44,030 nucleotides of DNA from assembly GCA_966211305.1 (NCBI GenBank), contig CBIHPC010000031.1, positions 1-44,030 of the forward strand. Direction: 5' to 3'. This document shows positions 1 to 11,100 of this stretch, one piece after another. A program made the translations under genes and the position numbers. Under the pieces are notes generated by a model that searched no databases, had not been told where the DNA came from, and was given only the letters and a program-made list of their open reading frames with translations. This DNA is from Niastella sp966211305. Its GTDB lineage: Bacteria > Bacteroidota > Bacteroidia > Chitinophagales > Chitinophagaceae. Within the stretch, counting starts at the first letter, position 1. Each line of letters opens with the position of its first letter.

Positions 1-332
1 TGTGTCTAACTTGGTAACTAAAATCTAACAGGAAAATTGTTAGCGGATCATTTCGAATACTATATTTGCATCATAGCAACACTCTCCACAAGAACCCGGA
101 AACAAATATCAATAACCCAACCAAACCTGTTTATGATTTGTAGTATGGAAACAGAATCTTATCGCTTTTCTACCCATTTCCCAGTCTATTTATTTTCCAG
201 TATTATTTAAATGAAGCGATCAGCGTTGCTGACTGAACGGACAATGTCATAATGTTTGGTTATTTATTGTTTAAATCTCCCGTTTTGCGGGAGTAGGGGA
301 TTATTTTCTGTAATTGTAAAACTATAGCGTTT
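1..332. other. Gene-free leader upstream of the fibre/Rhs series
   Basis: I see no convincing coding region in these 332 bases. The stretch is AT-rich and holds one promoter-like element (36-68). The last ten bases before the ATG at 333 contain no Shine-Dalgarno motif, as expected in Bacteroidota. If the promoter at 36-68 is used, the transcript would have a leader of about 260 nt; I could not recognise a riboswitch in it. Confidence 0.5.
36..68 (+). promoter_or_regulatory. Candidate Bacteroidota-type promoter
   Basis: TATATTTG at 61-68 fits the Bacteroidota -7 consensus TAnnTTTG exactly. ATTG at 36-39 is one base from the -33 TTTG and lies 21 bases upstream, slightly longer than usual. It would be the natural promoter for the series starting at 333, but the distance to the ATG is large. 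Confidence 0.3.
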
Positions 333-1466
333 ATGAATCGCTTTCTATTGTTTCTTGTACTTTCTTGTACGAGCCAGGTAATCTATGCTCAATACGTTTA
401 CACTATCAAGGCAGATAGTGTGAAGATCACTAATACCTGTGATACGGCTGAGTTAATTATTGAGAACCATACGCAGAACGTTCCAGGTTTTTTATATAAT
501 AAAGGTAGGGGGCGTACGGAGTTTAGAAAAATATATCAGAAAGTGAGTGATAGTGCTTTTCTTATCGGGGGCGATACCTTGCGAATGAATCCCTGGCTGC
601 AGAGCGGAAACAGATTCGGAACAATCGGGAGTATAGGAACCATGGACAATAATCCAATGGATTTTTACTCAAATAGCGCTTTTCGAGGTCGGATTAGCAA
701 TAGCGGCAATTTTTTATGGGGTACCTCCACCGAAGATGGAAGGTGGAAGATGGAAGTTGAAACAGGAAGTGTGGGCGCGATTAAAGCCATTAACAGGTTT
801 GATGTATGGGCTTTAAGTAGCTCAACAAATTCGAGCGTTGTGATTGCAAATGGAAATTTTGCTAATATTTTAACACTCGGGGTAGCAGGATCTAATTACG
901 CCTGGTCTCCTATGACAATTCCTTCAGATGCTGTTATTTCTACCAGGCCACAGCACAGGCTTATTTTAAGTAGCAAGGTGGTTATTATGCAAAACAATAC
1001 ATTGGTAGGAACGAGTGTAGACAATGGTAATAGACTACAAGTAAGTGGGACTACCTATCTCAGTGATACTCTTAAAATGCCCAATATTCTTTCCAAATCT
1101 GATACGATAAATTATAAGCCTGTTGCGATTGATTCCGATGGAAATGTAGTTAAAATGTCAGGTTGGAATCTTACTCAATTACATCGTACTGCAGTAAACG
1201 ATGCCGGTTACTCGGTACTCCCCTCGGACTACCTGATTGCTTATACCTCACTTACTGCACCCCGTATTGTGACCTTGCCTAGTGCTTCAGGTATGACGAA
1301 TAAAGTCCTGATCATAAAAGATGAAAGTGGTACTGCTGCTACCTACAACATTACAGTAAATGTAACGGCTGGTGGAACAATTGATGGCACTGCCTCCAAA
1401 GTGATCAATCTCAATTACGGACTTATTGAGTTATATAGCAACGGTTCGCAATGGTTTACAAAATAA
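333..1466 (+). CDS. Secreted tail-fibre-like surface protein, first fibre paralogue
   Basis: A 377-residue protein with a signal peptide (residues 1-19, ending near VIYAQ). Residues 20-60 form the module shared with the paralogues at 23418, 25399 and 27204 (YTIKADSVKITNTCDTAEL, then IIENHTQN). The middle has the RISNSGNFL and DNGNRLQVSG phrases typical of Bacteroidota tail-fibre-like proteins. Residues about 285-377 (PSDYLIAYTSLTAPRIVTLP to the end) resemble the beta-rich distal domain of phage tail fibres. Unlike the other copies it lacks two cysteines: NVPGFLY replaces NVCGFLF and IGGDTL replaces IGCDTL. It opens the series and lies 24 nt upstream of the barrel gene. A surface-exposed or adhesive role is inferred; no catalytic motif is visible. 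Confidence 0.8.
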   Translation: MNRFLLFLVLSCTSQVIYAQYVYTIKADSVKITNTCDTAELIIENHTQNVPGFLYNKGRGRTEFRKIYQKVSDSAFLIGGDTLRMNPWLQSGNRFGTIGSIGTMDNNPMDFYSNSAFRGRISNSGNFLWGTSTEDGRWKMEVETGSVGAIKAINRFDVWALSSSTNSSVVIANGNFANILTLGVAGSNYAWSPMTIPSDAVISTRPQHRLILSSKVVIMQNNTLVGTSVDNGNRLQVSGTTYLSDTLKMPNILSKSDTINYKPVAIDSDGNVVKMSGWNLTQLHRTAVNDAGYSVLPSDYLIAYTSLTAPRIVTLPSASGMTNKVLIIKDESGTAATYNITVNVTAGGTIDGTASKVINLNYGLIELYSNGSQWFTK

Positions 1467-1490
1467 TTCAAAACTAATTAAACTTTTCAT

Positions 1491-3932
1491 TTGCAAAAGT
1501 GGCCAGGTACCATATTGCTTATGCTGTTAAGCTGTTTAACAGCGTACAGTCAGCTCCAAAAGCCTGATATCAACAGGCTTGCCAAACCGCTTTTGTCAAA
1601 TGCGAGGAATAAAATAAACGCTGTGAAGGACACCGTTATTACATCAACTAAAAATGTGCTGCATAACCTGCCTGTTAAACCGGTTGCAGGTATACCAATA
1701 TATGCGGTTGATACACTGGTTCCTAAACGGCTTGCAGCCGCTGATTCAATCGCTGAACCGGAAGATGATGAACCTTCCGTGTGGTTACCCGAACAGCGCA
1801 ATTGTAAATCGGTGGTCAATGTTCCTGTTTATGCTTATATATATGTGCCGGTAGTAAAAGAGCCGGTAAAGAAGGTGGAGCCGGCTGAACCGGCAAAGCC
1901 TCAGCGAATCCCATTCCTGCAAGTGCATGGCAATATAATGTACAATGTTAATTACTATTCGAATATAGATACACCATATAACGAGCAGGATATATACCAG
2001 CATACGGTGCAAACGTATCTCGATGTAACCGTTAAGGGACAGTACCCTATGCGGATCTATCTTACTAACCGCTTTACCAATTCAAAATTGTTCCGGAATT
2101 TTTCCGATCTCAATTTTAATTATAACAATACCCAATTTACGCAAAAGATAAAAACACAGATAAGGGAAAAATTCATGGCTTCCTTGCCTTCTCCGGCAGT
2201 GCCTGACAGTCTTCAGCATGAACTGGACGCTACTATAAAGAAGTTAAAAGTGCTGGATGGATGGATTAAAAATCCCGGACTTATTCAAAAGATGGTGGAG
2301 GCAAGAGAAAAAGCCTGGCGTGATTCTGTAAAGGCAGCGCTTAAGTTGCAGGCGCCGGATACCAACACGGTTAAAGATACAGGACTGGCCCGTTTAAGGC
2401 TTGATTCTTTATCTATCTATCAAAAGTATAACCAAAAGAAACAACAGGCCGATTCGTTACGTGCACGTGTGGTTGTTTTGCAGCAAATGATCAAGTCGGC
2501 CAAAGGACAATCCCGGGAAACAATCAACAAAGTATGCCGCGATATTGAGCAGGCTAAAAGCCCGGCGAAACTGAAAGAGATCATGGAAGAGAACCAGATC
2601 GGTGATTCCATTCTTCCTAAAGGTTATAAAACGTTAATGGCAATTCGTTCTTTTGGCATTGGCCGATCGGTGGTGAATTATTCCGAACTATCGGCAAAGA
2701 ATATTTCCGTCAATGGATTCCAGGCCGAATATAACCCTGATGCCTACTATGCCGTGGCAACGGGTAGCGTTGATTATCGTTTTCGTGATTTTATTGTGAA
2801 AGGGCCTAAGCAGTCCAATCAATACCTTACTGTATTACGTTATGGAAGGGGATTGAAGGATGGCAATAATATAATATTTACCTGGTTTGGCGGCCGGCGG
2901 CAGCTATACAATGCCGGTACAGTCGATTCAATACCGGTGCAAATACCATCTTCCGGTTTAATGGGGTTTACTATCGAAGGAACATACCGGCTTACAAAAA
3001 ATATTATGTTCACGGCCGAGGTGGCGAAGTCGTCTTACCCGGTATATGCAAAAGATTCATCGGGTAAAAACAGTTTGCCATCACAAATGCTTGAGTTGAA
3101 CAATCGTCACAATGAAGCCTATTCTCTAAAGGCCGATGCTTTCTTCCCGGGAACACAAACCACGGTAAGAGGCGCTTTTAAAAGGCTGGGCGCAAATTTT
3201 CAATCGTTCAGCACATTTACCGATGGTTCGGCCCAAACCGCCTGGAGCGCCAGTATACAACAATTGTTTTTTAAACGGCAACTGGCATTGACGCTGGGCG
3301 CCAATACCAACGACTTCAGTAATCCTTTCATTGGAAATCAGTATAAAAGCACCACAGTGTTTAAAAGCGTTCAGGCTACTTTGCGGAAAAATAAATGGCC
3401 GGTAGTGTCACTTGGTTATTTCCCCAGCAGCCAGATCACAAAACTGGGCGATGGACTTTACCAGGAAAATCTCTTTTACACCCTTACCGGTAATGTGACC
3501 CATTCTTATAGTATACACCGGTTGATGATGAATTCAGCAATGGTGTATACACAATTCTATAACCGGTCTACCGATTCTGGTTTTGTTTATTTCAATACAA
3601 AAAATCTGTTGCTGAGCCAGTCTGCCTTTATACAGCAACTGACGCTGCAGGCCAATGCGTCCGGCGCATTCAATCAGGACTATAAGCTGTATACACTGGA
3701 AGGAAAAGCGTTGTACAATATCAATAAATATATAGCGGTAGGGGGTGGTATAAAATATAATTATCAAACGGAATTCAATATAGAGCAACTGGGCTATTCT
3801 GCCGAGACTTCGTTACAGATACCTAAAGTTGGACAAATTCAATTTTCAGCCGAAAAGGGATTTATTCCCGGAATGAATAAACAGCTTGTGCCGAACAATA
3901 CCGGCCGGGCAACTTATTTTAAAACATTTTGA
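1491..3932 (+). CDS. Predicted outer-membrane beta-barrel protein with coiled-coil insert
   Basis: An 813-residue protein whose only good start is TTG at 1491: it gives a full signal peptide (ending TAYSQ), while the first in-frame ATG (1521) would leave a stub. Residues about 20-140 are low-complexity and rich in Pro, Lys, Val and Glu. Residues about 220-375 are charged and helical, with heptad-like stretches (KYNQKKQQADSLRARVVVLQ), suggesting a coiled coil. From about 385 to the end the pattern is alternating aromatic and polar beta strands typical of an outer-membrane barrel (YRFRDFIVKG, ALYNINKYIAVGGGIKYN). I do not recognise a named family. Placed between a fibre and an Ig-like protein, and upstream of the two giants, it is the best candidate in the series for an outer-membrane anchor or exporter; that role is inference. 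Confidence 0.75.
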   Translation: MQKWPGTILLMLLSCLTAYSQLQKPDINRLAKPLLSNARNKINAVKDTVITSTKNVLHNLPVKPVAGIPIYAVDTLVPKRLAAADSIAEPEDDEPSVWLPEQRNCKSVVNVPVYAYIYVPVVKEPVKKVEPAEPAKPQRIPFLQVHGNIMYNVNYYSNIDTPYNEQDIYQHTVQTYLDVTVKGQYPMRIYLTNRFTNSKLFRNFSDLNFNYNNTQFTQKIKTQIREKFMASLPSPAVPDSLQHELDATIKKLKVLDGWIKNPGLIQKMVEAREKAWRDSVKAALKLQAPDTNTVKDTGLARLRLDSLSIYQKYNQKKQQADSLRARVVVLQQMIKSAKGQSRETINKVCRDIEQAKSPAKLKEIMEENQIGDSILPKGYKTLMAIRSFGIGRSVVNYSELSAKNISVNGFQAEYNPDAYYAVATGSVDYRFRDFIVKGPKQSNQYLTVLRYGRGLKDGNNIIFTWFGGRRQLYNAGTVDSIPVQIPSSGLMGFTIEGTYRLTKNIMFTAEVAKSSYPVYAKDSSGKNSLPSQMLELNNRHNEAYSLKADAFFPGTQTTVRGAFKRLGANFQSFSTFTDGSAQTAWSASIQQLFFKRQLALTLGANTNDFSNPFIGNQYKSTTVFKSVQATLRKNKWPVVSLGYFPSSQITKLGDGLYQENLFYTLTGNVTHSYSIHRLMMNSAMVYTQFYNRSTDSGFVYFNTKNLLLSQSAFIQQLTLQANASGAFNQDYKLYTLEGKALYNINKYIAVGGGIKYNYQTEFNIEQLGYSAETSLQIPKVGQIQFSAEKGFIPGMNKQLVPNNTGRATYFKTF

Positions 3933-3942
3933 ACAGGATATT

Positions 3943-5046
3943 ATGTTTAGAAATCGGATACTGTTTTGTTTACTGTTATTGGGTGTTATGTATACATCGC
4001 ATGCACAGATAAGCATGACGCTACAGGTGCCGCCGGCAGGCGTTTTAGTAAAGAACCAGTTATGGAACCTGGTGCTGGTAAACGCCGGCAATACCACACA
4101 ACTGGTTAGGGTAAACCTGGTATTGCTCGATGTGCAAACGAACCAGCCTGTAATGAATGCCACTACTGCGCCCGTTTCTTTGAGTAAAGGCGCCCGGCAA
4201 TTGCAGGCCCGGGATGTTTCGCCGGTTCAGTATGCCTATAGTATTCCTGCCGCAAAAGTAGATATGGATCCCAACGGCATGCTGCCTGCAGGCCGCTACC
4301 TGGCCTGTTATACAGTAGTGAGCGCCGATAAGGGAAATTTCACATTGGTTGAAAATTGTATTCCGGTTATTGTAGACCCGTTAAGTTCGCCCCTGCTGAA
4401 TACACCTGCCAATGAAGATAACCTGATAACGCCTTACCCGCAATTCACGTGGTTGCCGCCTACGCCTATTGGTTTATTCAACGATCTGGGATATGCCATT
4501 GTAATTGTTGAAGTACTGCCCGGACAGGGCAAAGCGGATGCCATACAACAGAATATACCATTAAACGCTTCGGTGTATACGAAAGACCTTTTCTGGAATT
4601 ATCCGGCATCAACAAGGTCCCTGGATACGGGCAAAGTATATGCCTGGCGGGTGGTGGCCATGAACAGTGGTAAACCAGTAGCCCTGAGCGATATCTGGAC
4701 GTTCCGCGTAACGAAAACAATACCGGAGCCCGGCAAAGTAATAGAAACGCCGTTCGTAGAAGTAAAACGCGCACAGGATGCCGTGATCGCTACAGCAGGT
4801 AATGTGCTGCGTATAACTTATGATAATGCAGCGGCTGATTCTGCGGTAAAATATACCATCACCGGTATTGAGGAAGCCGGTAACCCGGTGGTACAGGAAG
4901 GTGACCTCGCTTTGCGGTTTGGTCCCAATCAATTACAAGTGCCGTTGCGTAATAACAGGAAAATACAATCAGGTAAAGTTTACCTGTTAAAGTTTACGAA
5001 CAGCCGAAATGAAACCTGGACGGTAAAATTCACAGTGAACAAGTAG
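3943..5046 (+). CDS. Secreted Ig/FN3-like (possibly TANFOR-type) protein
   Basis: The ATG at 3943 is preferred over an upstream extension because it starts a clean signal peptide (MFRNRILFCLLLLGVMYTSHAQ-type, 22 residues) and lies 10 nt after the barrel gene, implying cotranscription. The mature protein (about 345 residues) begins with a beta-sandwich-like domain (residues 25-145). An FN3-like region follows at 155-260, with PQFTWLPP and YAWRVVAMNSGKP, as in Bacteroidota surface proteins annotated as TANFOR-like. The last 80 residues (VLRITYDNAA to TWTVKFTVNK) are one more beta domain that loosely recalls type IX secretion C-terminal signals, though I cannot confirm this. A structural or surface partner of the neighbouring barrel is the likeliest role; no enzyme motif is visible. 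Confidence 0.7.
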   Translation: MFRNRILFCLLLLGVMYTSHAQISMTLQVPPAGVLVKNQLWNLVLVNAGNTTQLVRVNLVLLDVQTNQPVMNATTAPVSLSKGARQLQARDVSPVQYAYSIPAAKVDMDPNGMLPAGRYLACYTVVSADKGNFTLVENCIPVIVDPLSSPLLNTPANEDNLITPYPQFTWLPPTPIGLFNDLGYAIVIVEVLPGQGKADAIQQNIPLNASVYTKDLFWNYPASTRSLDTGKVYAWRVVAMNSGKPVALSDIWTFRVTKTIPEPGKVIETPFVEVKRAQDAVIATAGNVLRITYDNAAADSAVKYTITGIEEAGNPVVQEGDLALRFGPNQLQVPLRNNRKIQSGKVYLLKFTNSRNETWTVKFTVNK

Positions 5047-5123
5047 GCGATTGAAAACAGTGCGAGCGGATTTGAAATAAAGAACTTGCATAACAATAGT
5101 AGAACTATAATATTCCCCGAACT

Positions 5124-8100
5124 ATGATATTGAGTTTAGCATTAAGGTACCAGAAGCACATAGCCTTATTCCTGTTGAGCATTTCATTTGTTCAACTGAC
5201 AATTGCCGGACGGGTAGGAAATCGTTATGATCCATATAAACGAATTATGCATTATCCGGCATTCGGGTTCGGTGCAGATACCGGCAATACTTATTTGCCA
5301 GTAACGCAATCGAAAACGAATAATACCAGTAACGCTGTAGTTAGGCTGGACAAACGTGCGGTCAACCGGCCGTTCATAGGCGGCCCAACTCAACCCGAGA
5401 GCCAGTCGTTCAGTTCTGTCAACAGCAACAACATGGTTGACCTTTTTACCGGCGATTTCAGTTATAACATACCATTGCTCGATGTGGGCGGTTACCCGGT
5501 GAACATCGCTTATCACAGCGGTATTACCATGGACGAAGAAGCAAGCTGGGTAGGGTTGGGCTGGAATATCAACCCGGGCACTATAACGCGCAATATGCGC
5601 GGGGTGCCGGATGATTTTAATGGCGGGGCTGATACTATTAAAAAGGTTACATCGGTAAAGCCCAACAAGACCTTTGGCGTTACACTTGGGGGAGATATGG
5701 AGTTATTTGGATTATCGAACGTTAAAGGATCAAAAGGACAGGATTCTACGGCGAGTATTTCTAAAGGATCTATTGGCGCCAGTTACGGCATATTTCATAA
5801 TACCTATAAAGGCTGGGGTTTTGAACGTGGCCTTAATGCTTCTTTAAATGTAGGCTCAAAATCTTTTGGAAGTTTGAGCGGCGGATTGTCATTGACCAAC
5901 AATTCACAGGAAGGCGTATCTATTGCGCCCAGTTTAAGCGCCAGCCTGAAACGCGAATATGATGGTGGCGAAAAAGGCTGGGATGTGGGTGTAAGTGTAG
6001 CGGCGCCTTATAATTCACGCGCAGGTCTCAGGGGGATACAACTGGGGCTTAATGGAAATCATTGGGCAAAGAAAAAAGGCGAGAACGGTGCGAAGGATAA
6101 AAGTTTAGGTAGCGGGGGTGGTAGCTTTGGGTCGTATTCCTTTGCCTGGCCAACATCCGTACCAGCCGTAACCATGCCCATGACCAACTTTAATCAAAGC
6201 TTTACGCTAAAAGTAGGCGGCGAAATAAAAGGGGTGCATTATAATGGTTATATCAGCGGTTATTTTGGTAAGGAATATATAACGTCGGAGGATATGACGG
6301 TGGCTATGCCTGTATATGGTTATCTCAATTACCAGAACATGGTGGGCAACCGCGATGCACTGTCTGATTTTAACCGGGAGAAAGAATTATTCTATCGCGA
6401 AAAACCCGCCGTGCCGCATATTGGCGTACCGGCATATACCTATGATGTATTTGCTATTTCGGGTGAGGGTACCGGTGGTTCTTTCAGACCCTATCGCAGT
6501 GATATCGGTTTTATTGCCGATCACCGCATGCGGAGTAAAACAAGTTCTGATGCAGTTAGTTTGGATATTGGCCTGGGCGATGCCGTACATGGCGGGGTTG
6601 ACCTCAACCGGAACTATTCTTATACCCAAAACGGTCCCTGGGAAGCGGAAAATACCATTGGTAATACCATCAACTTCCGTAAAAGCGATAAACTTTTCGA
6701 AGCGGTTTACTTTCGTAATCCAGCCGAAAAAGCCATTAATACAACGGCTTTTTATGATGCTATTGGTGGCGATGACGTGGTAACACCGGCATTGGCGCAG
6801 CCACGATCAAACAGCCCAACTATCATTGCTTCAAATACCCTTAACAGGTATGATCAAAAGAAAAAGGTAGGCAGTATCGATCTTACAAAAGACAATGCGA
6901 TAAGAACCAAACGTGATAAACGTGCCCAGGTTATTTCATACCATACTGCAGCAGAAGCAGCCGTTTCGGGATTGGATAAGTACATATACCATCATGAAAT
7001 AAACAAATTTGGCCCCCGGCATTGCGATGATATTTCCGTGGGTGATACGGTTGGCTTTGGAACAGGCCTGCTTGGGTATTTTTATAAGAATACAGAATTC
7101 AGGGGAGAGGCCTTTAGAGGCGCCCAGAGTGGTCAGGATGTTTATTATGATTGGGAGCGCTGGACCCCCTTCTGGCTCGACAAGGATGGATATCCAAGGA
7201 TCAAGATCGATAAAAATTTTGTGAACGACAACTTTACCGTTCGCTGGCTGGGACGTCTTAAAGCGCCTCTGACCGGTACTTATGATTTGGGAATAGTGTC
7301 AGACGACAAATGCCGCGTGTGGATGAACGATACCTTATTGTTCGACAACTGGACACCAAAGAAAGGTTCAAGCTGGATGACGAAAAAGGTTAACCTGGTA
7401 AAAGATCATTTTTACAAAATACGCATCGATTATATTGAACTCGGTGGTAATGGGTTTGCGTATGTTAAATTGGGATGGAGAAGACCTGATGAGCAGAATA
7501 AGAAGTTTGACAGGGATAACATACTTCAAATTGATAAAAAATACCTGTATGAACCCAGTGTTTTTGATACTGCTATAGTGGATGAGGTGATCACTAAAGA
7601 AAACAGGATAAATAATTTCCGCAAAAGCAGTCATATTTCAGAAATAGACGTATTGAACCCCGATGGCCGCCGTTACATATACGGTATTCCTGTATATAAT
7701 ATCCTGCAGAAAGAAGTGAGCTTCTCTGTAGAAAAGAAAGACGAGCGCATTAGTGAACAAACCGGTATGACGAAATTTTCTTCGGATGAAAACAGCACCG
7801 GTAATGATAAGGGGCTAAATGGCTATTATAGCCGGCAGGAAATTCCGGCTTATGCCCATTCATTCCTGCTCACTGGCATTCTGTCGCCAGACTATGTTGA
7901 TATAACCGGTAATGGCATCAGCGATGATGACCTGGGCGATGCCGTCAAATTCAATTATTCGAAAACGGCAGGTATTGCCAGCCCGTTCGAATGGCGGGCG
8001 CCATACAGCGACAGCGCCAATTATAGCGAAGGTTTGAAGACATATAAGCGTGATGATAAGGCCCATTACATCAGCGGTAAAAAAGAAATGTGGTACCTGC

Positions 8101-11100
8101 ATTCAATTGAGTCAAAGACCATGATCGCCACCTTTACCCTGGAAGACCGTGACGACCTGCTGGAGATCAGCGAAGGCGGCAGCAAAATGAAAAGAGGAAA
8201 AGCGAGACGCCTGAAACAGATCGATCTGTACTCAAAGGCAGATTTTCTCAAAGGCGGCAACCCAAGACCCATTAAAACGGTACATTTTGAATACAGCTAC
8301 GAGTTATGCCGCGGTGTGAACAGCCAGTATGATGATCAGGGTAAGCTTACCCTGAAAAAGATCTGGTTTACTTATAATGACAATAAGAAAGGGCAGCTCA
8401 ACCCATACGAGTTCTTTTATCATAACAACAATCCCCGCTATCAGAACAATGCGGTAGATAAATGGGGTACTTATAAACATCCCGCGCAAAACCCGGGTGC
8501 AGCAACCGAAGCCATCACCAACGCCGACTATCCTTACGCATTGCAGGATAGCGCGCTGGCTGCCAGTAACGCTGCGGCATGGACGATGGATTCTATAAAG
8601 CTGCCTTCCGGCGGCCGTATCAAAGTGAAATACGAGAGTGATGATTATGCATACGTGCAAAACAGAAGGGCTACGCAAATGATGGAGCTGGCTGGTTTTG
8701 GCTCCAATAGTACCTCCGGTATTGATAACGACAGGTTATATTCGTTGACCGATCTGGCGCTGGGTAATACCGATTATAAATATGTGTTTGTAAAGGTTCC
8801 TGTAGGGGTTACCAATAAAGCGGAACTGTATGCCCGCTATCTCGACGGCATTAAGAAATTATTCTTTAGGTTGTATGTTCAAATGCCGCTTGATAAATGG
8901 GGATCTGGCAGTGAATATGTACCAGTTTACGCAACACCGGATACCACCCTCAGCAACTGGTATGGCACCACCAACAATCCGAATATTATCTGGATCAAAA
9001 TTGACGGTGTAAATGGCGATGGAGATGGCAGTGGTTCATTGAGCCCGCTGGCACAGGCTGCTATTAACTATCTGCGGTTAAACCTGCCCTCGAAAGCCTA
9101 TCCCGATTCAGAGCCGGGCGACGAATTCGATCCTGCTGTTGCAGTAAAAACGCTGGTACCTAATTTAGGTGAGTTAGCCAATATGCTGCTTGGTTTTAAT
9201 AAAATGGCCCGGTTGAAGAACCAGGCGGCACACACTAAACTGTTCCGCTCATATGTTCGCCTGAATTGCCCTTCATTGAAAAAACTGGGTGGCGGATTAC
9301 GGGTAAAAGCGGTGCTGGTTTATGATCACTGGAACAAGATGACCAACCAGCGTGAAGCAATATACGGACAAACATATGATTATACCACTACACAATCTGT
9401 AAATGGTAAAGAAACCCGCATAAGCAGTGGAGTGGCTGCCTGGGAACCGGTTATAGGTGCGGAAGAAAATCCCTTCCATTTGCCCATCGAGTACCAGAAC
9501 CAGATCTCTGTAATGGCCCCGGCAGCCAGCCAGTATAGTGAAGAGCCATTGGGTGAGGCATTTTTCCCCGGTGCATCTATTGGTTACCGTAAAGTACGGG
9601 TAAGAAGCATTCATACCGACAAAACCCGTTCTGCCAATGGTTTTTCTGAGACCAGGTTCTTTACTACATATGATTTTCCCACTTTATGGGACTGGTCAAT
9701 GATCGACAATGATAACAAAAAACGTTATAAGCCCGTGCTCAGGAATTTCCTGCGGATAGATTCGAAAAGCTATCTCAGCCTTTCGCAGGGTTTTAAAGTG
9801 GAGTTGAACGATATGAACGGAAAAATTCGTTCCGAAGCTTCTTACTCCGAGACCAATTCAGTTACACCTGTTGCATCAACAGAATATTTTTACAAGGTTG
9901 ATCATAAAACACAAACCCATCAGCACTTAAACAATGTGGTTACAACCATCGATCCTTTTGGAAATATTGATACAGCTGCCACTATTGGTAAAGATGTGGA
10001 GTTGATGGCCGATATGCGCGATCAAACCTCTGTTTCGCAGGGAGCCAATATAAATGTGAATACCGACTTCTTTACTATCGGCGGTTTCCCGGCAATTATT
10101 CCTGCGTTGTTGAACCTGTTCCAGAAAGAAACCAACCGTTTCAGGTCTGCCGCCATGACTAAAGTGATATACCGGTATGGTATCGTTGATAGTGTTGTTT
10201 CAATTGATAAAGGAAGCAGGGTATCTGCCGTTAACCTGTTGTACGATGCAGAAACCGGCGACCCATTATTGACGAGTTCGCAAAATGAATTTAACGACCG
10301 GGTTTACCAGTTCACATATCCTGCACATTGGGTATATAAAGGCATTGCGCCTGCTTACCAGAACATCGGCGCTATTCTGGAGCATCTTCGGATAAAGAAT
10401 GGTAAGATCCTCAGTGGAACCGATGGCAGGGATTCACTGTACTTAACTGCCGGCGACGAGTTGCTGGCGTATAGTAAGGAAACGACTTTGGCTTCAGAAT
10501 GCGGTATTGATTCCTTTGCTACTTTCCCCGACATGTATAAGCTTTGGGTAATTGATTCTAATAGCATACGTGGCGGTGAACAGAAACTGTTCCTTGTAGG
10601 TAAAGATGGAACGCCGTTCTCTGGTAATGATGTTACGGTTAAAGTTATCCGCTCAGGTCATCGCAATATCAATGGGGCGGTAGGTTCTGTTGTATCGCTA
10701 CAAAATCCCCTGGTATTAGGCGCCGATGGAAAATACAAACTTCAGTTTGATACGACTACTAAAGTGATCAATGCCGGCGCCAGTGAAATGGCTCAGTTCT
10801 GGAAAGTGGCCGATAAAAGAAGAACAGACCTTACTAAAGGCTGTATACCCACTTCGGTCGACAGCGCCCGTTTTGCCAATGAAGCCTGCTCGTGCATGAA
10901 GCCGTTCTTTGACTACCTGCTTGCTTATCAGAAATTATTCCCCGGAAATTTCCTGGAGCGGAATAAAACGGTTGCGCAGCTGGTTAGTGAGGCTAATTCG
11001 GCCGGGTACACGATTGATATAGACAATTGTACTTTATTAAAAGACAATCTGAATAAGCGTTTCAGTCCTATAAGTCAAAGCCCCGATGTACAAGAATATA

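Noticed and set aside
6316..6783. 155-codon alternative frame inside the SpvB/TcB-like gene
   Set aside because: Frame shadow; the in-frame product continues unbroken through this interval.
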